The notes under the pieces: model-generated | Seen by the model: the letters and a program-made list of their open reading frames with translations, nothing else | Databases searched by the model: none | Told to the model about the DNA's origin: nothing | Assembly: GCA_030374805.1 (NCBI GenBank) | Contig: JARGSG010000231.1 | Span: 62,001 to 126,000 of the forward strand | Origin: Gracilaria gracilis | Taxonomy: Eukaryota > Rhodophyta > Florideophyceae > Gracilariales > Gracilariaceae | Reading direction: 5' to 3' | Length of the DNA: 64,000 nt | Position numbers and translations under genes: made by a program | Shown here: positions 28,612 to 37,554 of the stretch, in pieces | Numbering within the stretch: the stretch's first letter is position 1 | How the letters are laid out: the number at the start of each line of letters is the position of its first letter

Positions 28612-28685
28612 GCCTCCATAGCTCAGTCGGTTAGAGCATGGTGCTAATAACGCCAGGGTCGCAGGTTCGAGCCCTGCTGGGGGTA
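28612..28685 (+). tRNA. tRNA-Ile(AAU)
   Basis: Full cloverleaf with a 7-bp acceptor stem (GCCTCCA with TGGGGGT, two G-U type pairs), D arm GCTC/GAGC, anticodon stem TGGTG/CGCCA with loop CTAATAA (anticodon AAT), variable loop GGGTC, T arm GCAGG TTCGAGC CCTGC and discriminator A. A box (TAGCTCAGTCGG) and B box (GGTTCGAGCCC) are intact. No intron. CCA is not encoded, as expected for a nuclear gene. Confidence 0.96.
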
Positions 28686-28699
28686 TCATCCTTCCTCTC

Positions 28700-28704
28700 T
28701 TTTT
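28700..28704 (+). terminator. Pol III terminator of tRNA-Ile
   Basis: Run of five T, 14 nt after the tRNA 3' end. Confidence 0.8.
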
Positions 28705-29064
28705 GATCTCCTGCCACATCCTTCCCTTCCTCCAGCGTGCTCTCCCCGCCAGCAGTCCATCCCACTTTCGGCCCTGTACACTATTGCTGCACCCGTCAAA
28801 GGGTTGCCTCTTTAACCAGGAAACGGCTTGGTCCAATTGTGTATCGATACTTCATTCTGCTTTTGGCCCTTCTCTGATTGATCACGTCAAAGTAATTCTA
28901 TCGGATTGTCGTGATCGTCTCAGTAAACCAGTTTCGTATTCGACATAAAAGTTCTGTCCTGTTAGAAACCGTGCTTGTCTTAACCAGCTACAATAGTGCA
29001 ATACGTCTTCACATTCTACGCGCTCTAAGGGTTACCTCTCAGCCCTGTCCCGGAGACACTTCAA
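28705..29064. other. intergenic region tRNA / glycosyltransferase
   Basis: 360 bp with no recognisable gene. It presumably holds the promoter and leader of the downstream glycosyltransferase. Confidence 0.4.
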
Positions 29065-30243
29065 ATGCACATCTTTGGTCAACGGCTCCGTTTGTCACCA
29101 AAACGGCACTTGCCTGGAAGAACAATCTGTGCTTGTCCAGTCTTTCTCTTCTTGCTAACTATCTCGATTGTGACCTTTAAAGCTTCCTTCAATCGGCGCT
29201 CCATACTTTCCTCTACAGTCCTGTCTGCCGAACTAAAGCCACCTCTTCGAACCATTCTTTCTTTCCAACGCACATGTACCCAAGGATACTCACAATACTC
29301 CTGTTATACATCATTCTTATCGTTAGCAGAACAACGACAACAACACAGATATATTGTTCTCCTCGTTGTCACACACTCAACCCGTCACCTTGCTCTCAAC
29401 TGGTGCATTTCCATACACAGAATCCATCTTCACAATTATCTCATGGTTGCCCTTGATTTAGCCTCGTTTAAATTCTTCTCCAATCTCCACGCTCCAGTCG
29501 TTCAAATCTCGAAAGCTTCCTCTCCGACTTCTCGTTCAGAGGTATGGATTCGCCGAACCCTTTTGGCCTACATCCTCATTCAAAACGGCTTTCACGTTCT
29601 AATCAGCGATGCAGACGCACTTGCAGGTCGATCTCCGTTCATCGAACTCTTTTCTAATGCGTCAAACCATGTTTTTGACATCATTGCTTCACCATCTAAT
29701 TTCCCAAATCCCTCGCGCGGAGAGCTCCCTGACGACTGCAAGTCGGCTTCGCAGACAATATGGCGCTATCAACCATGTATGGGATGGGTTTTTCTAAGAT
29801 CTACCGCTACCATGAAGATCTTCTTTTCTCAGCTGTTCATGCCTAACGTGTTGAAGTACGCTGATGATCAAATCGGATTAGTTTGTGCTCTTCGGCACGC
29901 TCAGGAATCTCAGCATAGAGCACATACTTGGTCTCCGGTTGCAAGTACGGCAATACACTTCAGGAACCCATTGTTGAACATGCTCATACTCCCTGCAGCG
30001 AGATACGTACGAAATTGTACCCAGTTTAAAGAGGACAAGTTAAGGAACTACGGTATTTGGAAGTTTGATTTGAAAAAAGTGGCCCTCTTTCATTGCAAAG
30101 GACCGAACAAAAAGATGAATGCTGACAACAATGGTGTATGGTATCTTCGAGAAAATTGGAGTGAACAGATATCCTCAGAAGCTCTGTCTTTCAACGGGCA
30201 TCTTCGGAGGTTTACACGCAATGAATACATCAGCAAAAATTGA
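29065..30243 (+). CDS. GT77-like type II membrane glycosyltransferase
   Basis: 392 aa. A single hydrophobic anchor at about residues 21-42 gives a type II Golgi topology. The catalytic part shows RSEVWIRRTLLAYILIQNGF followed by HVLISDADALAGRSPF, where S-D-A-D is the DxD-type nucleotide-sugar and metal site and the spacing fits the nucleotide-diphospho-sugar transferase fold of GT77 (RGXT/RRA relatives). PCMGWVFLRSTATMKIFF matches the usual G-F-x-F-x-R-S block, and FHCKGPNKK near the end supplies a late His-x-x-G motif. It probably adds a sugar to glycoproteins or wall polymers. Donor and acceptor cannot be told. Single exon; the 3' flank is the edge of the transposon-rich region. Confidence 0.72.
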   Translation: MHIFGQRLRLSPKRHLPGRTICACPVFLFLLTISIVTFKASFNRRSILSSTVLSAELKPPLRTILSFQRTCTQGYSQYSCYTSFLSLAEQRQQHRYIVLLVVTHSTRHLALNWCISIHRIHLHNYLMVALDLASFKFFSNLHAPVVQISKASSPTSRSEVWIRRTLLAYILIQNGFHVLISDADALAGRSPFIELFSNASNHVFDIIASPSNFPNPSRGELPDDCKSASQTIWRYQPCMGWVFLRSTATMKIFFSQLFMPNVLKYADDQIGLVCALRHAQESQHRAHTWSPVASTAIHFRNPLLNMLILPAARYVRNCTQFKEDKLRNYGIWKFDLKKVALFHCKGPNKKMNADNNGVWYLRENWSEQISSEALSFNGHLRRFTRNEYISKN

Positions 30244-30340
30244 GGTAGTGTACAGTTTCAGTAGCCTTCTGGTGTGGTTGTCGTTTTTCTTACCTTGTCG
30301 ATCGTCACATGAAGCACATTAAAAATATAAGCGTTGAGAC

Positions 30341-30794
30341 CAGGGGCGTATTTGTGAGTACTTTTTTCTCACGGTTCAAAGTCAGATAGTCAAGCCATTT
30401 CACGATAGTCACTTCCAAAGTAGTCACAAAGTAGTCATATCATTTTCGATGCTGTTTGACGACCTTGACGACGTTTGCTTTGGCATGATTGCAAAACAGG
30501 TGGGAGGAAAATACACCAGAGTTGAGTATGGCAATTTGTGGAGGGGCTTTGAAAGAAAGAAGCACAGTCTCGGATGATGAACGGCGGCCGGGTGGAACAG
30601 AAATATGATATCATGAAGAAGTGAGCGGATCATCTCACGGCGCATATTATCCGTACGGTGGCTTCGGAAGGCTATTGTAGACATTTGTGACTACCTTGAC
30701 TACTTTTTTTTGACTACTGCTACTATAGCAGTAGTCAGTCAGTAAAAGTCATGAACTTTTTCGGCGCAGTCTGTTAGTCATGGTACTGCCCTGG
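30341..30794. mobile_element. non-autonomous hAT element (MITE), complete with 8-bp TSD
   Basis: 454 bp. Ends are CAGGGGCGTA on the left and TACTGCCCTGG on the right, an imperfect terminal inverted repeat of hAT type. It is flanked by a perfect 8-bp direct repeat GTTGAGAC at 30333-30340 and 30795-30802, the length hAT transposases make. Subterminal zones hold many copies of TAGTCA in both orientations (about 30381-30440 and 30685-30775), as expected for transposase binding sites, plus an 11-bp-stem hairpin at 30712-30736. No transposase ORF is present; the one 86-aa antisense frame matches nothing. The intact TSD suggests a fairly young insertion. Confidence 0.82.
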
Positions 30795-31090
30795 GTTGAG
30801 ACGGTACACATATATAATGATTCCTGACTCCTGTGGAATTCGAATCCCCTGAACTGGAACGCTTTACCCGGGTGAATTCCGGAAGCGCCAGTTCCTAGCT
30901 ACATAGCTACAAGTTTTGACCTTGAAACAGTCAATAGACAAGTGTGTACAAATATCCATCAAAGGGTATGCGGATGTGTGTCGCGCATCATGTGAGGGTT
31001 CTGACTTTGATTTGCAGCCTTCGATTTGTTGGAACTCAGAAGTTGGAAATGATGGTAAGCCTCTGGTTCTACTGGAGGAGAGAAAGTTGT

Positions 31091-31346
31091 GGAAGCTGGC
31101 TCGCCCTCTTCCGGGCTGTATTTATTGCGTAGAGGAGTGCGTCGCGACTAAATATAGTCGAGACTGTTGTTGGTGGGCAGAGTTTCAGAAGGTCAGTGAT
31201 TACTGTCGTGCTCTCATTCTGCTGTGAACTCCTCCCGTGAGGCCGTTCGGTGCCGGTGCGCCGTTCTAACCCCCCACTCACGACATGGTTGTTGTTATAC
31301 GCCACTGACGACCCCGCCAGGGCTGTCATTGCCCGCCCACAGCGGG
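31091..31346. repeat. interspersed repeat family, copy A
   Basis: About 256 bp that aligns in direct orientation with copy B at 36975-37212. Shared blocks include GCGTAGAGGAGTGCGTCGCG, TGTTGTTGGTGGG, GTCGTGCTCTCATTCT, CTCCCGTGAGGCC and CTGACGACCCCGCCAGGGCT. Copy A carries about 16 extra bases after the first block. A TATA-like word (TGTATTTATTG) opens the repeat. Class unknown; an LTR or SINE fragment is possible. Confidence 0.85.
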
Positions 31347-32705
31347 GCTTGGAGACCCCTGATGTGATTGGTTGCTCTCTTCGACTGGGGGTGATATCGT
31401 TTATCGTTGTTTAGGGAACCTTGCTCTGTACGAAAAAGAGTTGTGATTACGAATTTCCACCTGGACAAGCACTGTACTGCTGGAAGTGGATGTCCTTTCC
31501 CTTCGAAGCTACGAAAGTGCAGCCTGTAAACGAAACCAAGTATTGTACAACACGCATAAATACATATACTCTTATCCTATATTGGGAAGAAGACATGGTA
31601 GGTACAATATTGGGATCTGAAGCAAGACAAATTCGACAATGTGGCGAAGTTTTAAAGTACCTTATCAAGTGGATCGTGAGAGGATTTGCAGACCCAGACA
31701 AAGCAGAGGAAGAATCTGTGCTTTCTCAGCAAGCATCGCTGTGGCTGAGACTGCCGGTCCGAGTTGCGAAATGGATAGCCTTTATTGCGAACGCTGTGGA
31801 ATGACATGTCACGATGTGACCACCTTTTACTGTACCGGTGCGATGTGTACGTACTGTGGCGGCATAGGGAGCGGTGCAGCGACACGTCTGGAGTCCAGAC
31901 TCTGGACGCGGCACAGCGAGCGAAGGCTCCGCGTATCTTTCGTCCTTCTCTAGAGCTAGAGCTATATACATTTTAAGCCCGTTCTTAACAAGCATGGATT
32001 CACCGTACCCTTGTAGATCCGAGACGTGAAAGTTCTCCCTGGCGATTATGGTGGTGGTGCCCACCGAAGAAGACAGGTTCTTTGAGTGTCCTCGAGCACT
32101 GGCTAGGGGGATTGAACGCGAGCCTACTGACACTGTGTCAGTGACACAGGTCGGGAGCGTAGAACAGTTTACTGTTGCGACGAAAGAATCCTGTCTCGAA
32201 GATGGAGGGAAGCCGCGCAACACACACTGTGGGCTACTACACACAGTTGGAAGAAAGAATAAGACCCCTAGATATTTTCACCTACAGAAGCGGTTCGGTA
32301 CGGACGACGACTATAGTCTTCTTGGAAGAAGTCTTCCACTTATACACGTTGTTGTCCAACCTCTAGAGATTGTTGGGAGACCGTCAAACCACGGAACGGG
32401 GCTTCCCTTGTACCACGTTGACTGTAAAACAAACCGTTGACGGATTCCTTCGACCACACTTTCATTGAGATCAGGTAAAAGAACCAACTTGTAAGCTGCA
32501 TTTTGTGATAGGCACCGCAACTCGACTTCAGCCTAGTTTCTATCAGAAAACCCGGAAACCCCTGCCTAGAGCATCCGTTGTAGCCCTTCCATCAAAGGAC
32601 AACCTAGGGAGACGACGATAGAATCTTCTTCGGGTGACAGTTTTAGGACCTGCTTAGCACGCGTACCGGCAGCTAAACGGGGCCCTTTAATTACATATCA
32701 TAATA

Positions 32706-32745
32706 CGATCGATACGCTTTCCGCGACCGGAAAGCGGATCGATCG
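32706..32745. repeat. 40-bp near-perfect hairpin
   Basis: Two 18-nt arms (CGATCGAT, two bases, GCTTTCCG and its complement) separated by CGAC, with one mismatch. No ORF or terminator context explains it. Confidence 0.9.
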
Positions 32746-33312
32746 TTTGGAACAGTGTAAGGATCTTTCGGCTTGATGCTGATATGAAGGGATCCCATCC
32801 GATCCCCTACTTTGGTTAATGAAGTGCTTGTGCAGCCATCATGCTTTACCTTCTACCTCCTTAGAAACCTGTTGATCAAAAAGGACTACTAAACCTATCA
32901 GTTATAGGCTATGGAAAAATCTGAGAGCCAGGGGACGACGAATTGCCTTCGATTGATTTGAGGCTATCACACCTAGTTGCTCTTGTTCGGTGATAAAGCA
33001 AACTTTGATTAAACGAGAAACAAAGATTTTCACTTCGTCGAAAAGCCAGTGACTTAAAGCAAACATTTCTATCTAGCTAGGGGGATCTATAAAGGAAACT
33101 ACGGCACAGAAAAACAGCAGGTGGTACAGTTCTAACGCATTCCATAGAACAGAATTCTTGACCGGTCCTTCAAAAACCCTCAACAAGTACCCGAGCATCG
33201 AAACTATCGTGTTTTTTTCGCTTTTGTGGTCCAATCATGGAAATGGAGACAGCAACCGTAATCTTCGGTTCAAAGATGAGCCTATTACCTAGGGCGACTA
33301 ACAGGATCGGGC

Positions 33313-33663
33313 TCAGTAAAATGCGGTGTTGACGTATGGTCCACGTTGTACTCCGTAGTCCATATTCCGCATATGGGTGCGAGCTGCCATGGCGGACCTT
33401 CGATGAGCATTTTGGGCTTCCACCCTCCTCGCTGATTGTTCCATGACTGCTGCTGCTTCGGCTCGACGACGGAGGTGCCGTTCGTATCCTGAGTCGTAGT
33501 CATAATCGTAATCGTCGTAGTATGGACGGCGGGAAGAGTGGCGATGGTGGCTGTGGTAGCGATGACCGTGGCGACTGTGGCGAGAGCGATGAGATCGATA
33601 GCGGTGACGACGCCGCGATGAAGAGTATGAAGAGGAGGCAGCAAGCATGGAGAGCAGACCCAT
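33313..33663 (-). CDS. small basic His/Tyr/Ser/Arg-rich protein, unknown
   Basis: 116 aa from the ATG at 33663 (MGLLSMLAASSSYSSSRRR). Residues 15-50 are built of Arg, His, Ser and Tyr, followed by an alternating Asp-Tyr stretch, a short Ala/Glu/Arg helix-like part and a Tyr/Asn-rich end. No known domain. The second residue is Gly, but the myristoylation consensus is not met. The His/Tyr composition recalls secreted or metal-binding repetitive proteins, yet no signal peptide is clear. It may be a real small gene or chance; composition bias on both strands argues for caution. Confidence 0.35.
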   Translation of the reverse strand: MGLLSMLAASSSYSSSRRRHRYRSHRSRHSRHGHRYHSHHRHSSRRPYYDDYDYDYDSGYERHLRRRAEAAAVMEQSARRVEAQNAHRRSAMAARTHMRNMDYGVQRGPYVNTAFY

Positions 33664-35597
33664 ATTCAAGAGTTAGCGGGTTGAGTGATTGCGCTCGGGT
33701 TAGTGTATTGAGTATCGAATGTGCGTGGGCTTGGGTTGGAGTACCGGGGAGTGGAAGATAAGCACCCACCGATACTCGTTTTATATTGAGAGTGGTCGTG
33801 CAGCGAGTGCGGAAAGCATTTAATTGATCGAGCTTCCCCAACAAGTCGGTGCGTGCTACAGTAGCCTACAAGTGATAAAGGGCCGAGCAATGTCGCTGGA
33901 GTCGCTCAGCATGTGGGGGCCACGCCGTCAACGGAGACAGCGCATGTTGCGATCGTTCGGAAACGCGGGCCAACGCAGGGAGCGGAGGCATGTTTCGGCA
34001 GCTGTACCACATGAACAGCCCTCTTTCCAAGTGAGCATTCTTGAAGACGTGTCTGTGCTGGTTGCATCTGGACCGTGAGTTCAAGCAGAATAAACGCTTT
34101 CAGCATGTTGGACTCTACTGTCCAAGACACGCTCATGGCACGGGCACGTCCTTCCTGGTGGACAGGGTGATAATGTGCAGCACGTTGTGCAAACGGCAGG
34201 GTTGATTAACAGTGGTTGTTCTACAAACGGCTCTATTGGCCCCCTTCTTTAAATCATTGCGCGATCGCTAACCATTGTGCAGCGGACAGCGCATCTTGAC
34301 GAATCCCTTGCTTGACGCCATTACGGAGCTCGTGTAAATCGGTGATGCCACCAAAAAGTGTGGAATAGAAACGCCACACTTGGACATGGTCATTCGGTTC
34401 TGGAAAAGGTGGACTACATCGAAGAGTGTAGGATCAGTTCCAATACGTGTCTGTTGTGCTCCCTGTATCATACCACGGAAAACGGAAAGTGCGGCGTGGA
34501 GAAGGCCTAACTCTCATGAAAATCGCCCGAAATCAAACTTTGAACTGGATTTCTCCTGTCTTGAGAGCGTGTGTGGCGTTTTGAAGTTGTGGAACATCTC
34601 CCTGCTTTCACTTTCTCTTCCGGAAGGCCCCATTCAGTAGCTCTGCGGGCCAGAGTTTCTCCACGCTATCTGTGTGCTTGCGATTAAACATGGACAGCAG
34701 TCTGTGGCATCCGCCCCTTTTGATATGAATGGTGCAACACGTCCCGAAGCGATACGGTTCAGAAAACAAGATCAGGTATGACGATAAAAGTGACTTTGAA
34801 AAGCAAACATTCCTCAAGGGGGAAAGATCCAGAGATGTCTTTGCAGCTGTTGTAGTAGACTTGGGACAATTGGCACCTAAATTTGAAAGGTAAACTTGTA
34901 ACCGGAGGGCTACTCCTTGTGAGGAGGTACAAGAGCAAAATATTTGCTTGAAGAGCTTGTGAAGTTGAGTGCTGCGGAGCTTTCCTGAAATATGGCAGTG
35001 CTTGATTTTCTTTTTCGCTGCTTTCGGTAGCACATGAAAACCATTAGGATCTTATCTAATGATGAAGTTTCACCGAGAAACCCAACGAGAACGGATTGGT
35101 CCAAAGACAAGTCCATGAAAAGAGAATCTGATTGTGAGCCTGTTTTGTTGGCGACCACGTACACGTAGATACAAGAACGGGGTGGCAGCAATTTATTAAT
35201 TTCATGATGAAAGTGATCTGTTTCGTACGTGTGTCCTCAGGTATCCATTTGGCCTTTACAGTTGACAACATCGTTTTTTCATTGAAGATGGGAAAACGGA
35301 AAGTTACGTTACACCGAACGGAAAGCCGTGGAGCACAGAGCAATTTCGAGTCATTTGTAATTCGGCGTGAACGGCTTTCCTTGGTAGACAGTCTCTCGGA
35401 TTGCATCCAGGGGTAGCAAACGTGCCTTTCCCACTCCTTGACGATCCTCCGCACCAAGTGTCGAGACACGAGGCTCAGAAAACCTCCCCCTTCGCCGTAC
35501 GAGAAGCCCTTTTTTACCTCTCCCCTCCAGAGTTGGTCGCCTCAAGCGTCTCCCAAAGCATCAGGTCTTTCGCTGCGAAATCTACCCCTCCTTCTCG
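33664..35597. other. gene-poor tract
   Basis: 1.9 kb of short stop-rich frames. A weak DNA-transposon-like reading around 35085-35170 is discussed among the rejected items. Nothing else supported. Confidence 0.4.
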
Positions 35598-35912
35598 ATG
35601 CCTGGACTGAAGTATCAGCCGGAGGACGAGACAGAAGTCCCCGGACAGATCGATACAAACCCCGACCATGGCAGTGTTCTCGACGACAACATCTCTGATG
35701 ACGAGCAATCGGTTGCCCAAACACTACAGGAAATTAAAGAGCTGCTTGACTGGACAAAAGCGCATCTCGAGGACCTTATAAAACGGAGAGACCATCAACA
35801 ACTCGAACGCTTCATAGAGGCTATCAAACCCATGATTGAAAGTCCCGACTTGATAGAGTACATGCGTGAGGTGCAGGAAGGAAAGTGGCAAAATGGCGTT
35901 TTAGCTGAATAG
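35598..35912 (+). CDS. small acidic helical protein, unknown
   Basis: 104 aa. The start codon follows a pyrimidine-rich leader (CTACCCCTCCTTCTCG), as at other genes here. Residues 1-40 are acidic and probably disordered; residues 40-95 (QTLQEIKELLDWTKAHLEDL and onward) look like two amphipathic helices. No family recognised. Composition is protein-like, unlike neighbouring frames, so a genuine small gene is plausible. It stands alone in a repeat-rich tract. Confidence 0.45.
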   Translation: MPGLKYQPEDETEVPGQIDTNPDHGSVLDDNISDDEQSVAQTLQEIKELLDWTKAHLEDLIKRRDHQQLERFIEAIKPMIESPDLIEYMREVQEGKWQNGVLAE

Positions 35913-36526
35913 TATGACCTTATTCACGTCATAACGCCTGTGTCATTGCTTGGCGTATTCATTGCTGCATCCTACATAGTACAAGAAACAGCCCTTATCT
36001 CAGGGAATTCTTGCATCACCCTGTAAACTTAGATACACCTTGATCACATTTTGTGTTCGCACTTTCTCACGTGAGATGTAAAACGTTGCCTGCCCGCAGT
36101 GCTTCATTAGATTCGAATAGTAAGGCCTTTGGTTGATAATAACACTCACGAAACTTATTGGTGCAACTACAGTTGACATTTTCTTTTTACTAGAAAACTA
36201 TTGCCCTTGTTGATTTGAATGGCTTCTGAAGTACGCCGCAAGCCGTGAAAACATATATCATGCCATGGACTGTTCCAGGAGAGCGAATGGTACTCTTCAT
36301 TTTTGAGTACGTTCCGCAGGAGGGACAACCTGCTTTCACTGCGAGGGATTAAACCAGCTTGCGAGGTCAAGGTTTGCATGAATAAAAGAGATCAAATGCT
36401 GATTCTGGGTTTCAAAGGTGAGTATGTAGATACCTTGGTACTTCAGGTGTCATTTCGATGAAGCATGTCTCGTTTGGCTGGAGACAAAGAGCAACTGTAC
36501 CTTCGGAATACGAAGCAAAAAAGACA
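35913..36526. other. intergenic region
   Basis: About 0.6 kb downstream of the small acidic protein gene. Nothing recognised except the T run that ends the 5S-like gene (36517-36522). Confidence 0.4.
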
Positions 36527-36649
36527 TTCAGCACTGGGGATTCCAGACCGATCCCTCATGTCAGTACTAACCCAGCTCAAAGTGACTTCGCTTCGCAGTT
36601 CGGGATGGGATGCGGCACATGTCAACTTGATGTGGCCGAATGTGCTGAA
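36527..36649 (-). rRNA. 5S rRNA-like gene
   Basis: 123 nt on the minus strand. The ends pair as an 8-bp helix I (TTCAGCAC with GTGCTGAA). The conserved core is present: GCATCCCATCC, GAACTGCGAAG, then GGGTTAGTACTGA and CTGGAATCCCCAGTGCTG. A run of six T lies five bases beyond the 3' end (36517-36522 on the plus strand), fitting Pol III termination. The helix IV region (ATGAGGGATCGG in place of the usual GGATGGGTGACC) is diverged and pairs poorly, so this single copy may be a decayed gene or a 5S-derived SINE head rather than an active 5S. Confidence 0.75.
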
Positions 36650-37554
36650 ATGACTGCATCAGATAGATCTTAATCTTACTGAAAAGATGTTTGATTCAAG
36701 AACCAACAGCGACAGAAAGGAGGTCCACAAAATTCAGTTTAGTTTTGAAGAGGTAAAGCCCCTGGTGAGGGTGCATCGGGCATGAATGTCGGAGCTGTCG
36801 AGCCGTTTGCTTCGGGATTCCTAGAGTTGCATGGTAGAGCTTGTGCCGCAGATGGTCAGAGGCAAGGACGGTTGGTAAGGGGCATCGTTACTCTCGACAA
36901 TTTCTGCCAACCGACTCGGGCCGTGCACCCTGGATAACAAATTGTGGATCGATAACCAAATAGGGAAAGTAGCAGGAAGCTGGTTCTCGCCCTTTCTGGC
37001 TGTATATATTGCGTAGAGGAGTGCGTCGCGACTGTTGTTGGTGGGGAGAGTTCAGAAAGTCAGCGATCACCGTCGTGCTCTCATTCTCGGGGAACACCTC
37101 CCGTGAGGCCATTCAGTGCCTATGCACCGTTCTAACCGCCCCACTCATAATCCAAGTGTTGTTTAACGACACTGACGACCCCGCCAGGGCTGCCATTGCC
37201 CGCCTACCGCGGGAGTTAAGGGTCATCACTTTACGCAGTGAACACCCCTTTCGTTCGTGTCTCTACACAAGTTCCTTTTCGCACAAGCTGCCCCGTCGAA
37301 AGTGGCAACAGCGAAATGGAACCAGTTGTTACCAACGGCTTCTCCAGTTCCATACGGCCTCCTTGAGAAAGGGGGGTACTCTGAAGTGCCTTAAAGAGAG
37401 AGAAATATCTTTGGTTGCTCGTTAGGGTGCTGCATCTCCCAGGGAAAAGCCATCAGCGCTGAAAATACTTCATCTCATGCACCAATCTCCAAGAAGCTGG
37501 ACTTCTTTAATCCATTGTAACCTGAGGCATCCGAAAAAGTTTGCACCAACAATC
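36650..37554. other. gene-poor tract between 5S-like gene and GUF1
   Basis: 0.9 kb that includes repeat copy B. No ATG-started frame with a recognisable product; it includes the 3' flank of GUF1. Confidence 0.4.
36975..37212. repeat. interspersed repeat family, copy B
   Basis: About 238 bp, direct-orientation relative of copy A at 31091-31346, beginning GGAAGCTGG and ending near ACCGCGGG. Contains TGTATATATTG where copy A has TGTATTTATTG. The two differ by scattered substitutions and one longer indel, so they are not a recent duplication. Confidence 0.85.

Larger units (their letters stand above)
30803..33312. other. gene-poor, repeat-bearing tract
   Basis: 2.5 kb. Holds one copy of an interspersed repeat and a strong hairpin (listed separately). 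Frames at 31421-31804 (TTG start) and 32048-32440 (ATG, 130 aa, plus) show no recognisable domain, and I do not call them genes. Confidence 0.45.

Noticed and set aside
28477-28836. Minus-strand ORF containing AGLEPATLALLAPCSNRL
   Set aside because: This is the well-known antisense translation of a tRNA gene; the tRNA-Ile explains it fully.
31421-31804. 127-codon ORF
   Set aside because: TTG start, overlapping antisense frames of similar length and no recognisable domain.
35080-35175. Possible piggyBac-like fragment (WSKDK, then LLATTYT)
   Set aside because: Only a few residues fit, adjacent frames do not continue the match and no ends were found.
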